The notes beneath the pieces were generated by a model. That model was not told the DNA's origin, did not search any database, and worked only from the letters and a program-made list of their open reading frames with translations. From the NCBI GenBank assembly GCA_963762605.1, contig CAVXLJ010000020.1:1-64000 (forward strand): a DNA stretch of 64,000 bases, given 5' to 3'. Positions 18,735 to 27,952 of the stretch are shown one piece after another. The stretch comes from CAVSRC01 sp963762605 (GTDB taxonomy: Bacteria; Pseudomonadota; Alphaproteobacteria; Rhizobiales; Kaistiaceae). Made by a program: the position numbers and the translations under genes. Within the stretch, counting starts at the first letter, position 1, and each line of letters begins with the position of its first letter.

Positions 18735-20405
18735 TCACGCCGCCCCGAGGATCAGCCGGTCAGCGGCCGCCCGGGCCTCCTCGGTGATGACGGCGCCGGC
18801 CAGCATGCGGGCGATCTCCTCGCGTCGGCGCACGGAATCGAGTGGGGTAACGCTGGTGGTGACCGCTTCGCCGCCGGCGACCGTCTGCTTGGCGACCAGC
18901 AAATGGGCGTTGGCGCGCGCCGCCACCTGCGGCGCATGGGTGACGGTGATGACCTGCACGCGTGTCGCAAGCCGCGCCAGGCGCACGCCGATGGCATCGG
19001 CGACGGCGCCGCCGACGGCAGTATCGATCTCGTCGAAGATGAGGGTGGGCGCCGAACCGCGATCGGCGAGCGCCACCTTGAGCGCCAGCAGGAAGCGCGA
19101 CAACTCGCCGCCCGAGGCGACCTTCATCAGCGGCCCCGGCGTCGTACCGGGATTGGTGCGCACATGGAAGGAGATGTCGTCGATGCCGGATTCTCCGGGC
19201 GCGTCCGGATCGCTGACGATTTCGACAATGAAGGCCGCCTGCTCCAGCTTCAGCGCCGGCAGTTCGGCGGCGACCGCCTTCTCCAGATGCTTGGCGGCCG
19301 CGCAGCGCTCTTTCGACAGGGCCATGGCGGCGCTGTCGTATTCGGCACGGGCGACGGCTGCCGCCTTCTCAAGCGCCGCCAGCCGCTCCTCGCCGGATTC
19401 GAGCGCGGCAAGGTCGGCGGCCATGCGGACGGCAAGCGCCGGCAGGTCGGCGACGGTGACCGAATGCTTGCGGGCGGCAGCGCGCAGCGCAAACAGGCGC
19501 TCCTCGGTGCGCTCCAGATCGCGCGGGTCGAAATCTGTGGCGGCCAGCGCTTTGGCCAGCCCCTGCTCGGCGTCCTCGAGCGCGGAGAGCGCCTTGTCGA
19601 GGGCGGCAACCGCGCCGTCGAGCAGACCGCCCGCCTCCGGCGCCTTGCGCTCCAGCCGGCGCACGAGACTCGCCAATATCGGCACCGGCGAGGCACCGCC
19701 GGCCACTGTCTCATGCGCCTCGGCAATGTCGCCGGCAATCTTCTCGGCGCGCATCATCTGCTGGCGGCGGTCGGCGAGCGCCTCTTCCTCGTCCGCCTGC
19801 GGCGCCAGCGCCTTGAGTTCATCGACCGCGGCACGCAGATAGTCGGCCTCGGCGCTGGCCGATGCGATCTGGAGCCTGAGGTCGGCCAGCGCCGCATCCG
19901 CCTGCCGCCAGGCAGCGTAGGCCGCGGCAACCGCATCGCGCGCGCCATCGAGCCGGCCGAAGGCGTCGAGCAGCGCCCGGTGCATGGCCGGCTCCACCAT
20001 GGCGCGGTCGGCATGCTGGCCGTGAATTTCGACCAGTGCCGCGCCGACCCGGCGCAGAAGCACGACCGACACTGGAGAATCGTTGATGAAGGCGCGGCTG
20101 CGCCCGTCGGCGCCCTGCACGCGGCGGAGAATGAGGTCGCCGTCCGCCGCAATGCCGCTCTCGGCGAGAATCGCCCGCGCCGGATGGTCGACGGCCACGT
20201 CGAATTCTGCGGTGACGTCGCCCTGGGCGCTGTCCTCGCGCACCAGCGAGGCATCGCCGCGCCCGCCGAGCGCCAGCGACAGGGCATCGAGCAAAATGGA
20301 TTTGCCGGCGCCGGTCTCGCCGGTAAACGCCGTCAGCCCGGCGGAAAAGTCCGTGCTCAGACGGTCGATGATGACGATATCGCGTATGGCAAGGGCGACG
20401 AGCAT
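18735..20405 (-). CDS. recN: DNA repair protein RecN
   Basis: SMC-like ATPase in double-strand break repair, 556 residues from ATG 20405. Walker A GETGAGKS is at residues 29-36, close to the N-terminus. The central 300 residues are rich in Ala, Glu and Leu, consistent with coiled coil. The C-terminal part carries signature and Walker B (TLIFDEIDTAVGG) and VITVTHAPQVAA. It lies 28 bases after bamD, an order seen in many alphaproteobacteria. Confidence 0.95.
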   Translation of the reverse strand: MLVALAIRDIVIIDRLSTDFSAGLTAFTGETGAGKSILLDALSLALGGRGDASLVREDSAQGDVTAEFDVAVDHPARAILAESGIAADGDLILRRVQGADGRSRAFINDSPVSVVLLRRVGAALVEIHGQHADRAMVEPAMHRALLDAFGRLDGARDAVAAAYAAWRQADAALADLRLQIASASAEADYLRAAVDELKALAPQADEEEALADRRQQMMRAEKIAGDIAEAHETVAGGASPVPILASLVRRLERKAPEAGGLLDGAVAALDKALSALEDAEQGLAKALAATDFDPRDLERTEERLFALRAAARKHSVTVADLPALAVRMAADLAALESGEERLAALEKAAAVARAEYDSAAMALSKERCAAAKHLEKAVAAELPALKLEQAAFIVEIVSDPDAPGESGIDDISFHVRTNPGTTPGPLMKVASGGELSRFLLALKVALADRGSAPTLIFDEIDTAVGGAVADAIGVRLARLATRVQVITVTHAPQVAARANAHLLVAKQTVAGGEAVTTSVTPLDSVRRREEIARMLAGAVITEEARAAADRLILGAA

Positions 20406-20433
20406 GGCCGCACCGGCAGGAAGCGGAATCGAA

Positions 20434-21267
20434 TCAGCTCGTATTCTTGCCGGCAAACACCTTGCTGATCCACGACCCCGTGTTCTCGCGCGGCTCCAGG
20501 CCACCGGTCTTGAGGAGCTTGTAGGCGTCCTTGTACCAGGTGCTGTCGGGGAAATTGTGCCCGAGAACGGCCGTGGCGGTCTGCGCCTCGCTGGTCAGGC
20601 CGAGCGCCATGTTGGCCTCGGTCAGCCGCTCCAGCGCCTCCTCGACGTGGCGGGTCGTCTGGTACTGGGTGACAACGATCTTGAAGCGATTGATCGCCGC
20701 CAGATAGTTGCGCTGCTCAAGGTAGTAGCGGCCGATCTGCATCTCCTTGCCGGCGAGCTGATCATTGCAGGCGATGATCTTGTCCTTGGCGTCGGTGACG
20801 TATTCCGAATCCGGGTAGTTGTTGACGATCTCCTCGAAGGCGGCGAGCGCCTTGCGGGTCATGGACTGATCGCGGGTGACGTCCGGCATCCGGCGGAAAT
20901 AGGACAGACCGATCAAGTAGCTCGCATAAGCCGCGTCCGGGCTGCCGGGATAAAGCGCCAGGTAACGGTTACCGGAGGCAACGGTCGTGTCGTAATCACC
21001 CCGCTTGTAGCTGGTGAAGGTCGACATGATCAGCGCCTTGCGGGCGTAGTCCGAATAGGGATGCTGGCGGTCGACCTCGTCGAAGCTCTTGGTTGCGTCC
21101 TTGAACTTGCCGCCATTCAGGTAGGCCAGGCCCTCATTGTAGAGGGTGCCGGCCGGCTGGTCATTGGCGAAGGCGTCGGGGGTACCGACGGTCGACTTGG
21201 TACAGCCCGCCATGCCCACCAGCGCCAGCCCCAACAGCAACCACCGCAGCCGCGCCAGCCGCTGCAT
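20434..21267 (-). CDS. bamD: Outer membrane protein assembly lipoprotein BamD
   Basis: Part of the BAM complex that inserts beta-barrels. From ATG 21267 it has 277 residues with a lipoprotein signal: MQRLARLRWLLLGLALVGMAGC, lipid-modified Cys at 22. Five TPR-like helix pairs follow (YNEGLAYLNGGKFKDATKSF, YLIGLSYF, AAFEEIVNNYPDSEY). An in-frame ATG at 21333 would place 22 residues before the signal, so the shorter form is chosen. It lies between lpxC and recN. Confidence 0.93.
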   Translation of the reverse strand: MQRLARLRWLLLGLALVGMAGCTKSTVGTPDAFANDQPAGTLYNEGLAYLNGGKFKDATKSFDEVDRQHPYSDYARKALIMSTFTSYKRGDYDTTVASGNRYLALYPGSPDAAYASYLIGLSYFRRMPDVTRDQSMTRKALAAFEEIVNNYPDSEYVTDAKDKIIACNDQLAGKEMQIGRYYLEQRNYLAAINRFKIVVTQYQTTRHVEEALERLTEANMALGLTSEAQTATAVLGHNFPDSTWYKDAYKLLKTGGLEPRENTGSWISKVFAGKNTS

Positions 21268-21447
21268 CGTCGCCGGCCCAATAAATGAATCAAATCCCGG
21301 TCGCACGCCCTGCCCGCCTCTCGTCTCGCTCACGGTCCACGCCGCAGCTTTCTAGCCGAAAACCGTCGGCTCCGCCATGTCTCCGGATGACAGGGTCGTG
21401 GCACGCATTTGTGGCAATTTCCGGCCGTATCCGGCCGAGCAGCGAGA

Positions 21448-22404
21448 TCAGGCCGCTTCCGGGCCGATGGCGGCGGCCTGCGTGGCGTGCACGGCGACCT
21501 CGTGGCGCTCGCCGATATCGGCATCACTGCCCCACGTCCAAGCGCTTTGGTCGGAAAACAGTGCCGCCAGTGCGGCGACGTTGAGCTTGTGGCCGCCACG
21601 CGAGGAGCGGTAGAGCCCGCGAATCGGCGCGCCGGCCAGCGCCAGATCGCCGACGACGTCGAGCGCCTTGTGGCGCACGCATTCGTCGACGAAGCGCAGC
21701 CCCTCCGGGTTGATGACCCGGTCGTCGCCGATCACCAGGGCATTGTCGAGCGAGGCGCCCTGCGCCAGGCCGCGCGCCCAAAGCTGCTCGACATCGGCAA
21801 GGAAGCCGAAGGTGCGCGCCCGCGCCAGTTCGCGCCGGAACACGTCGCCGTCGATATCGGCAGCGAACTGCTGACGCCCGACCAGCGGATTGGGGAATTC
21901 GATCTCGACCTCAATGCGCATGCCGTCATAGGGCAAGAATTCGGCACGGGCGGCGCCAAGGCGCACCGCCACCGGACGCAGCACCTTGATGAAACTCCGC
22001 GGTGCATCGAGCGCAGCGATACCGGCTTCGTCGACGGCCTCCAGAAACGCCCCCGCGCTGCCGTCCATCACCGGAACCTCAGGCCCGTCGATCTCAATCG
22101 TCGCGTTATCGACATCGAGCGCGCTGAGGGTCGCCATCAGATGCTCTATCGTCGCCACCGAAGAACCGTTGAAGCCGACCACCGTGCAGAAGTCGGTGGC
22201 GCTGACATTCGTGTAGTGGGCGCGAACCGCGTCGTGGCCGTCCTCGCCGCTCAGGCGCTGGAAGCGAATGCCACTGCCCGCCTCGGCGGGGTGAATGGTC
22301 AGCGACGCCGGGCGACCGCTGTGGACACCGATCCCGCAGACCGTCGCACTACGGCGCAGCGTGTTCTGTTTGCCCGCTAACCGGCCACCCGCCATGCTCA
22401 GCAC
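21448..22404 (-). CDS. lpxC: UDP-3-O-acyl-N-acetylglucosamine deacetylase
   Basis: Committed step of lipid A synthesis, a zinc deacetylase of 318 residues. The two repeated domains are recognisable: TLRRSATVCGIGVHSG at the start, zinc-binding His in TIEHLMATLSAL, PVMDGSAG, and the second-domain VRHKALDVVGDLAL with His and Asp ligands and GGHKLN. It lies downstream of ftsZ in the dcw direction, the usual alphaproteobacterial place. It shows that the organism makes LPS. Confidence 0.95.
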   Translation of the reverse strand: MLSMAGGRLAGKQNTLRRSATVCGIGVHSGRPASLTIHPAEAGSGIRFQRLSGEDGHDAVRAHYTNVSATDFCTVVGFNGSSVATIEHLMATLSALDVDNATIEIDGPEVPVMDGSAGAFLEAVDEAGIAALDAPRSFIKVLRPVAVRLGAARAEFLPYDGMRIEVEIEFPNPLVGRQQFAADIDGDVFRRELARARTFGFLADVEQLWARGLAQGASLDNALVIGDDRVINPEGLRFVDECVRHKALDVVGDLALAGAPIRGLYRSSRGGHKLNVAALAALFSDQSAWTWGSDADIGERHEVAVHATQAAAIGPEAA

Positions 22405-22554
22405 CCGCCCCCAAAAAACCCGATTCCCGCCACGTCGATGGCAAGACTAGTCGGGGCCGCAGGCGCCGCCAAATCACGCTTTCTAACCCATTGTAACGGC
22501 CGATGGCCCCGATCGACCCGGGCGGGTGCCCCAATCATTTCAACAGGTTGGGGC

Positions 22555-22583
22555 GGGACTGCTGCCGGGCCGGCAGCAGTCCC
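22555..22583 (-). terminator. Strong hairpin downstream of ftsZ
   Basis: A perfect 12-bp inverted repeat (GGGACTGCTGCC / GGCAGCAGTCCC) with a 5-base loop lies 26 bases past the ftsZ stop. There is no T-run, so it may be a transcript-stabilising or partial termination structure ahead of lpxC. Confidence 0.5.
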
Positions 22584-22608
22584 GTGAACCACGTTTGTCA
22601 GCGTCCGC

Positions 22609-24444
22609 CTAGTTCGCCTGGCGGCGCAGGAAGGCCGGGATCTCCAGCTCGTCGTCGGCTGGCCGACCCTCGCGCGGCTGCGGTCGGCCGTGCGGATCGA
22701 GTTTGCCGGCACGCGGCCGGTAGAGACCATCCTGCGAAGCCGCGGCGCGATCGGCAGGCTGACGCGGCTGAGGCTGCACCGCGGGCCGCGGCGCTTCGGT
22801 CGCACGCGGCGGCACGCGCTCCGGCGTGTGGGACGGCTGACCGGCACCGATCGGATCGTCCTCACGCCGGCCGAGGCCGACGCTCGCCAGACGGCGCAGC
22901 AGGCTCATCGGACCGCGATCCTCTTCATGGCGCGGTGCCGGGTGAGGTTGGCGATGGGCCTCGTATTGGCGCCGGGCCACCGGCGGGAAGTCCTCGACCC
23001 GCGGGATGCGCTGCGGCGGCAGCTCAGGCGCCGGCGGAATGAACGGCTCGTCGGCCGCCGGTCCACTGGCCTCTTCCTCGACCGGAGGCGGCGTCTCCGC
23101 CTCGATGTCGGCCATGCCGTAGTCGATGGCAGGGGCCGGAGCGAGCGGCGCGATGGTGATGCCGCTGTCGTGGCTGCGGGCGGCCGGCGACGGCGTTTCC
23201 GCCGCGACGCGGCCGACGGCAGAGGCAAACGCCTCGCGCGACAGATCGGCGGTCTCCCGCTTCGCGGCCGGCGCCGCTGCAACGCTGGCTGCCGGTGCTG
23301 CCTGGGCGACGGCCGGCCTGGCGGCTTGCGGCGCCGGCTGCGCCACCTGGGCGACGGCCGGCTGCGCTGCTGCCGGCCTGGCCGCGACGGCTGCCGGCTG
23401 CGACTGGGCGATGTTGCGCAGGCGCTGGCTCATCTCGGCGGTCCGCGCCTCGACCGTGGCATCCTCGCTACGGATGCCGCTGTTGTCGATGCCGGTGGCG
23501 ACCACCGACACGCGGACGATCCCTTCGAGCTCTTCCTCGAAGGTCGCGCCGAGGATGATGTTGGCGTCGGGATCGACCTCCTCGCGGATGCGCGTGGCGG
23601 CTTCATCGACCTCGAACAAAGTGAGGTCCTTGCCGCCGGTGATCGAGATCAGCAGGCCGCGGGCGCCCTTCATCGAGGTTTCGTCGAGCAGCGGATTGGC
23701 GATGGCCGCCTCGGCCGCCTGGATGGCACGGCGATCGCCGGAGGCTTCGCCGGTGCCCATCATCGCCTTGCCCATCTCGCGCATGACCGAGCGCACGTCG
23801 GCGAAATCGAGGTTGATCAGGCCTTCCTTGACCATCAGGTCGGTGATGCAGGCAACGCCGGAGTAGAGCACCTGGTCGGCCATGGCGAAGGCGTCGGCGA
23901 AGGTGGTCTTCTCGTTGGCGATCAGAAAGAGGTTCTGGTTGGGGATGACGATCAGCGTGTCGACGCAGGCCTGCAGTTCCTGGATGCCGGCATCGGCGAC
24001 GCGCATGCGCCGCTGGCCCTCGAACTGGAACGGCTTGGTGACGACGCCCACCGTGAGGATGCCGGCCTCGCGCGCTGCCCGCGCGATGATCGGGGCCGCC
24101 CCCGTGCCGGTGCCGCCGCCCATGCCGGCGGTGACGAAGACCATGTGCGAGCCCGACAGATGATCGGTGATCTCGTCGATCGCCTCCTCCGCCGCGGCGC
24201 GCCCGATCTCCGGTTGCGAACCGGCGCCGAGGCCCTCGGTGACGGCGACGCCCATCTGGATGAGGCGCTCCGCCCTGGACGAGGACAGGGCCTGTGAATC
24301 GGTATTGGCGACCACGAACTCGCACCCGACCAGACCGGAGCGGATCATGTTGTTGATCGCGTTGCCGCCGGCACCGCCGACGCCAAACACGGTGATCTTC
24401 GGCTTCAGTTCCTTTATGTCGGGCATTTGCAGATTGATCGTCAT
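22609..24444 (-). CDS. ftsZ: Cell division protein FtsZ
   Basis: Tubulin-like GTPase that forms the division ring, 611 residues from ATG 24444 (GAGG upstream). The GTP-binding loop GGGTGTG is at 109-115; FGVGGAGGN is at 20-28; the T7 loop NLDFADVRSVM is present. After residue about 330 a linker of roughly 250 residues follows, very rich in Ala, Pro and Gln (AQPAVAQVAQPAPQAARPAV). The protein ends in the partner-binding peptide DELEIPAFLRRQAN. The linker makes it much longer than E. coli FtsZ (383). An upstream in-frame ATG adds seven residues. Confidence 0.97.
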   Translation of the reverse strand: MTINLQMPDIKELKPKITVFGVGGAGGNAINNMIRSGLVGCEFVVANTDSQALSSSRAERLIQMGVAVTEGLGAGSQPEIGRAAAEEAIDEITDHLSGSHMVFVTAGMGGGTGTGAAPIIARAAREAGILTVGVVTKPFQFEGQRRMRVADAGIQELQACVDTLIVIPNQNLFLIANEKTTFADAFAMADQVLYSGVACITDLMVKEGLINLDFADVRSVMREMGKAMMGTGEASGDRRAIQAAEAAIANPLLDETSMKGARGLLISITGGKDLTLFEVDEAATRIREEVDPDANIILGATFEEELEGIVRVSVVATGIDNSGIRSEDATVEARTAEMSQRLRNIAQSQPAAVAARPAAAQPAVAQVAQPAPQAARPAVAQAAPAASVAAAPAAKRETADLSREAFASAVGRVAAETPSPAARSHDSGITIAPLAPAPAIDYGMADIEAETPPPVEEEASGPAADEPFIPPAPELPPQRIPRVEDFPPVARRQYEAHRQPHPAPRHEEDRGPMSLLRRLASVGLGRREDDPIGAGQPSHTPERVPPRATEAPRPAVQPQPRQPADRAAASQDGLYRPRAGKLDPHGRPQPREGRPADDELEIPAFLRRQAN

Positions 24445-24549
24445 GGTAGCCTCGTCGTCTCTCACTCTCTTGGCCGTCCGCGCGTCCCGTCGGCCTGGTC
24501 CCTTACCGGTTGGAGGCCGCCGCCGCGGTCTCCAGCGCCCGCGCGGCGC

Positions 24550-25875
24550 CTAAAAGCTCTCCTTGAACCACTGGCCAACACGGGCGAGGTAGCCGCCCGT
24601 TCCGGTCATGGCCAAAGGCATCTCGTTGCCATCGTCGATCTGTTCCATCTCGGCGACCTGCGGATAGACAAGCATGCCGACGGCGGCCGCAAACGCCGGG
24701 CCGCGTGCCGTTTCGGGCAGGCCGACGATGCCGAGCGGCCGGCCGTGGCGGACGTTGCGCGCCAGAATCCGGCGCGCCGCCTCGCTGAGGCCGTTGAGCT
24801 GGCTGGCCCCGCCGACCAGCACCATGCGGCGACCGACAAGGCCGGCGAAGCCAGAGGCGTTGAGCCGATCGCGCACCAGTTCCAGAATCTCCTCGACACG
24901 CGCCCGCACGATACGGGTGAGGGCCGAGCGCGGCACATGGTTGGGCACCAGGCGCTCGTCCTCGTCGCCGATCGGCGGCACCGCGAGCACGTCGCGCTCG
25001 TCCGCCAGCCCGGGCAGCGCGCTGCCGTAGATCGTCTTCAGCCGCTCGGCATCCTCGATGCGGGTCGACAGGCCGCGCGCGATATCATTGGTGATGTGCT
25101 GGCCGCCGACCGCGATCGCGTCGACATGGACGAACTGGCCGCGGCTGAACACGGCGATGGAGGTGGTGCCGCCGCCGAAATCGATGACCGCGCTGCCCAG
25201 CTCGGCCTCGTCGTCGACCAGCGTCGACAGGCCGCTGGCATAGGGGGCGGCGACCATCGCGGCGACCGACAGGTGGCAGCGGTTGATGCACAGTTCGAGA
25301 TTGGCAAGCGTCGGCGCGTCACCGGTGACGACATGCATGTCGACGCCGAGCCGGCGGCCGACCATGCCGCGCGGGTCGGCAATTCCGCCCTCGCCATCGA
25401 GCGAATAGCCGATCGGCAGCGAATGCACGGCCGCGCGCCCCTCGCTGATCGAGTGGCGGCGACCCTCGGCGAGCACGCGTCCGATATCGGCGTCGGCGAT
25501 CTCCTCGCCCGGGAGCGACACCGAAGCGGCATAGCTTTCACTCGCCAACCGTCCACAGGTGACGCTGACGATGAGCGATTCGACGGTGACGCCGGCCATG
25601 CGCTCGGCGGCATCGACGGCGCAGCGGATGGCCTGTTCGGCCGCCTCGAGATTGGTGACCACGCCCGACTTGATGCCGCGCGAACGCTGATGGCCGATGC
25701 CGAGCACCTCGATGGCATGGGTGCGGCCGCGCAGCGCCTCGCCCGGCGCGCACGGCGTCAGCCGGGCGATCAGGCAGAACACCTTGCTCGACCCGACGTC
25801 GAGGACCGACACCACCTGCGCGCGGCGCGACAAGCCGTGGCCACCCTGATGAGATTTGCCGAAGAGGTGCATCAC
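24550..25875 (-). CDS. ftsA: Cell division protein FtsA
   Basis: Actin-like ATPase that tethers FtsZ to the membrane, 441 residues. Phosphate-binding loops are VLDVGSSKVFC (near 26) and VIDFGGGTTSIAVF. The C-terminal end GGYLARVGQWFKESF is the amphipathic membrane-targeting helix. Its ATG overlaps the ftsQ stop by four bases; the gap to ftsZ is about 100 bases. Confidence 0.95.
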   Translation of the reverse strand: MMHLFGKSHQGGHGLSRRAQVVSVLDVGSSKVFCLIARLTPCAPGEALRGRTHAIEVLGIGHQRSRGIKSGVVTNLEAAEQAIRCAVDAAERMAGVTVESLIVSVTCGRLASESYAASVSLPGEEIADADIGRVLAEGRRHSISEGRAAVHSLPIGYSLDGEGGIADPRGMVGRRLGVDMHVVTGDAPTLANLELCINRCHLSVAAMVAAPYASGLSTLVDDEAELGSAVIDFGGGTTSIAVFSRGQFVHVDAIAVGGQHITNDIARGLSTRIEDAERLKTIYGSALPGLADERDVLAVPPIGDEDERLVPNHVPRSALTRIVRARVEEILELVRDRLNASGFAGLVGRRMVLVGGASQLNGLSEAARRILARNVRHGRPLGIVGLPETARGPAFAAAVGMLVYPQVAEMEQIDDGNEMPLAMTGTGGYLARVGQWFKESF

Positions 25876-26804
25876 GTATTCGTCCTCTGACGGCGCGCGA
25901 GCTTGTCACGCTCTTTGAGGAGATCCTTGCGGGCCGCGAGCCCCTTCTCGTCCAGCCGCACGATCATCTGGTCGGGCAGGCGCATGTCGACCGTGGTGAT
26001 CTCGCGCGACAAGAGCTTCTTCTGCTGATCGAGGCGCGCCACCGTGGCCAGCGCCGCCGCCGGCTTGTCGACCGGCAACATCACTTCGATGCCGCTGTCG
26101 AGCACGACGTTCCAGCGCTCGCCGGAGATGAGCACGCCGGCACGCACATGGCCGGCGATGTCCGGCTGGCTGCCGATCAGGTCGACGAATTCGCGCGCAT
26201 GCTCGGCCGCGCCGGGCCCGACGACGAACGGCAGGTGTGCGTAGCGGTCGTCGATGGCATTGGTGATCACGTGGCCGGCATCGTCGATCAGCGACAGATC
26301 TTCGTCGTGCTGCCAGATGGCGAACGGCGTGCGCTCGGCGATGACGACTTCGAGCGTATTGGGGAAGAGCTTCTTGAGGGTCGCGTGGCTCACCCACGGC
26401 AACAACTCGACGCGGGCGCGGGCGGCATCCACGTCATAAGTGAGCAGCGAGGGATCCTGTTTGATGTCCAGCCGGTCGAGCACCGCGACCTCTGAGGTCT
26501 CGCTCTGGCCGGTGATCTTAACCTCGGTGATGGCCAGCCCCGACCAGGCGCTGACTGCCGAGGCGACGCTCATCGCCCGCCCGCCGGTGATGGCGCCGGC
26601 AATCGTCGTGGCCAAAGCCAGCGCAATGAAGGCCTTGAGCCCGAAGCGCCGCGGCAGGCGCCAATCGCGCTTTTCAAGCGCCCGCACCGGACGGCGCAGG
26701 AAGCGCGGCAGCACGCGCGGCGTCACCGCCGCGCCGTGGGCGGCGGTCGTGACACCGGGAACGTCTGTCGCTAGCGGCCGCAAGATGCGTCCTCCACCAT
26801 CCAC
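25872..26804 (-). CDS. ftsQ: Cell division protein FtsQ
   Basis: Bitopic divisome scaffold, 310 residues. A cytoplasmic N-terminus rich in Arg precedes one membrane span (about 55-75, AFIALALATTIAGAITGG). A POTRA domain follows (ITEVKITGQSETSEVAVLDRL) and then the beta domain (HATLKKLFPNTLEVVIAERTPFAIWQ). The start overlaps the end of ddlB by 34 bases; a later start is possible. Four-base overlap with ftsA. Confidence 0.93.
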   Translation of the reverse strand: MDGGGRILRPLATDVPGVTTAAHGAAVTPRVLPRFLRRPVRALEKRDWRLPRRFGLKAFIALALATTIAGAITGGRAMSVASAVSAWSGLAITEVKITGQSETSEVAVLDRLDIKQDPSLLTYDVDAARARVELLPWVSHATLKKLFPNTLEVVIAERTPFAIWQHDEDLSLIDDAGHVITNAIDDRYAHLPFVVGPGAAEHAREFVDLIGSQPDIAGHVRAGVLISGERWNVVLDSGIEVMLPVDKPAAALATVARLDQQKKLLSREITTVDMRLPDQMIVRLDEKGLAARKDLLKERDKLARRQRTNT

Positions 26805-27691
26805 CGCACGAGCTTCCCGAATTCCATGCCGCCATAGGCCGCCATGTCGGGAACCAGTGACGTCGCCGTCATGCCGGGCTGCGTGTTGACTTCGAGGCAG
26901 ACCACACCGTCCATGCCCTCCAGCCGGTCGTCGTAGCGGAAGTCGGCCCGACTGACCCCACGGCAGCCCAATGCCTGATGGGCGCGTAGAGCAAGCATCT
27001 GTATATTTTGGTAAATAATCGGTGAAATTTCCGCCGGCAGAACGTGTTGCGATCCGCCCGCGTCATATTTGGCGTGATAGTCGTAGAATCCGCTTTCCGT
27101 AACGATATCAATGATATCGAGAGGTTTGTTGCCAAGAACGGCACAGGTCAGCTCGCGCCCGGCGATATAGCGTTCGACCATGACCGTTTCGCCATAAGGC
27201 CAATTGTCCGCGTACAGCTGCTGCGGCGGATGAGTCGCGTCCGCCTTGACGATGAAGACGCCGAAGGTCGAGCCCTCCGCCGGCGGCTTGACCACGTAGG
27301 GCGGCGCCATGACATGCGCCTCGGCCGCCGCGAAGCGGCTGACCAGGATCAATTCGGCGACCGGTATGCCGGCGGCCTTCAGCACGTGCTTGGCGCGCGG
27401 CTTGTCCATGGCCAGCGCCGAGGCGAGCACGCCGGAATGGGTATAGGGGATGGCGAGCACTTCGAGGATGCCCTGGATGCAGCCGTCCTCGCCGAAGGGG
27501 CCGTGCAGCGCGTTGAAGACGACATCCGGGTGCAGCCGCGTCAGCACCTCGGCAATGTCGCGCCCGACATCGACACGGGTGACGCGATAGCCCTCGCCCT
27601 CCAGTGCGTCGGCGCAGGCCTTGCCGGAATTGAGCGACACTGGCCGCTCGCTCGACCAGCCGCCCATCAGAACTGCAACGTGCGTGACCAC
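26771..27691 (-). CDS. ddlB: D-alanine--D-alanine ligase
   Basis: ATP-grasp enzyme making the D-Ala-D-Ala end of the peptidoglycan stem, 306 residues. Motifs include VLMGGWSSERPVSLNSG, HGPFGEDGCIQGILE, the ATP-grasp segment VKPPAEGSTFGVF, and CLEVNTQPGMT with metal ligands and a product-binding loop. It is the first gene after the noncoding gap at 27.7-27.95 kb and probably heads the ddlB-ftsQ-ftsA-ftsZ unit. Confidence 0.95.
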   Translation of the reverse strand: MVTHVAVLMGGWSSERPVSLNSGKACADALEGEGYRVTRVDVGRDIAEVLTRLHPDVVFNALHGPFGEDGCIQGILEVLAIPYTHSGVLASALAMDKPRAKHVLKAAGIPVAELILVSRFAAAEAHVMAPPYVVKPPAEGSTFGVFIVKADATHPPQQLYADNWPYGETVMVERYIAGRELTCAVLGNKPLDIIDIVTESGFYDYHAKYDAGGSQHVLPAEISPIIYQNIQMLALRAHQALGCRGVSRADFRYDDRLEGMDGVVCLEVNTQPGMTATSLVPDMAAYGGMEFGKLVRWMVEDASCGR

Positions 27692-27748
27692 CGACCCTCA
27701 GACCCGTTCTTTCGAATCGCACCAATGGGCCACTATGGCGGCGGAAAT

Positions 27749-27766
27749 GGTTAATAATCGTTAACC
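27749..27766 (-). promoter_or_regulatory. Candidate CtrA-type site upstream of ddlB
   Basis: The palindrome GGTTAA-N6-TTAACC contains two TTAA half-sites six bases apart, 58-75 bases before the ddlB start. CtrA consensus in alphaproteobacteria is TTAA-N7-TTAA, so spacing is one base short. CtrA control of ftsQA is known in Caulobacter. The site is seen; the regulator is inferred. Confidence 0.35.
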
Positions 27767-27952
27767 AAACCGGTCCCGGCGGCACTTTCTGCGAAAAATC
27801 GGCGGCTGTTGCGGCGGGGACTCAGGAGGAGGAGCGCGCCGCCCCGCGCATCGACCCAGGCAAGCGCCGAGGGCACACCGGTCCGGGTAGAAATCGTCGC
27901 CCCGGAAAGGCCGCGGCCCGCGCGGTCCACCGGCTCTGTTTTCAACGAAAAA

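Noticed and set aside
17166..20468. Very long open plus-strand frame of 1100 codons
   Set aside because: It lies antisense to the MFS and recN genes, has the Arg/Asp/Gly-rich composition of a GC-rich shadow frame and no recognisable domain.
22690..24297. 535-codon open frame antisense to ftsZ
   Set aside because: Shadow of the GC-rich ftsZ sequence, with no domain.
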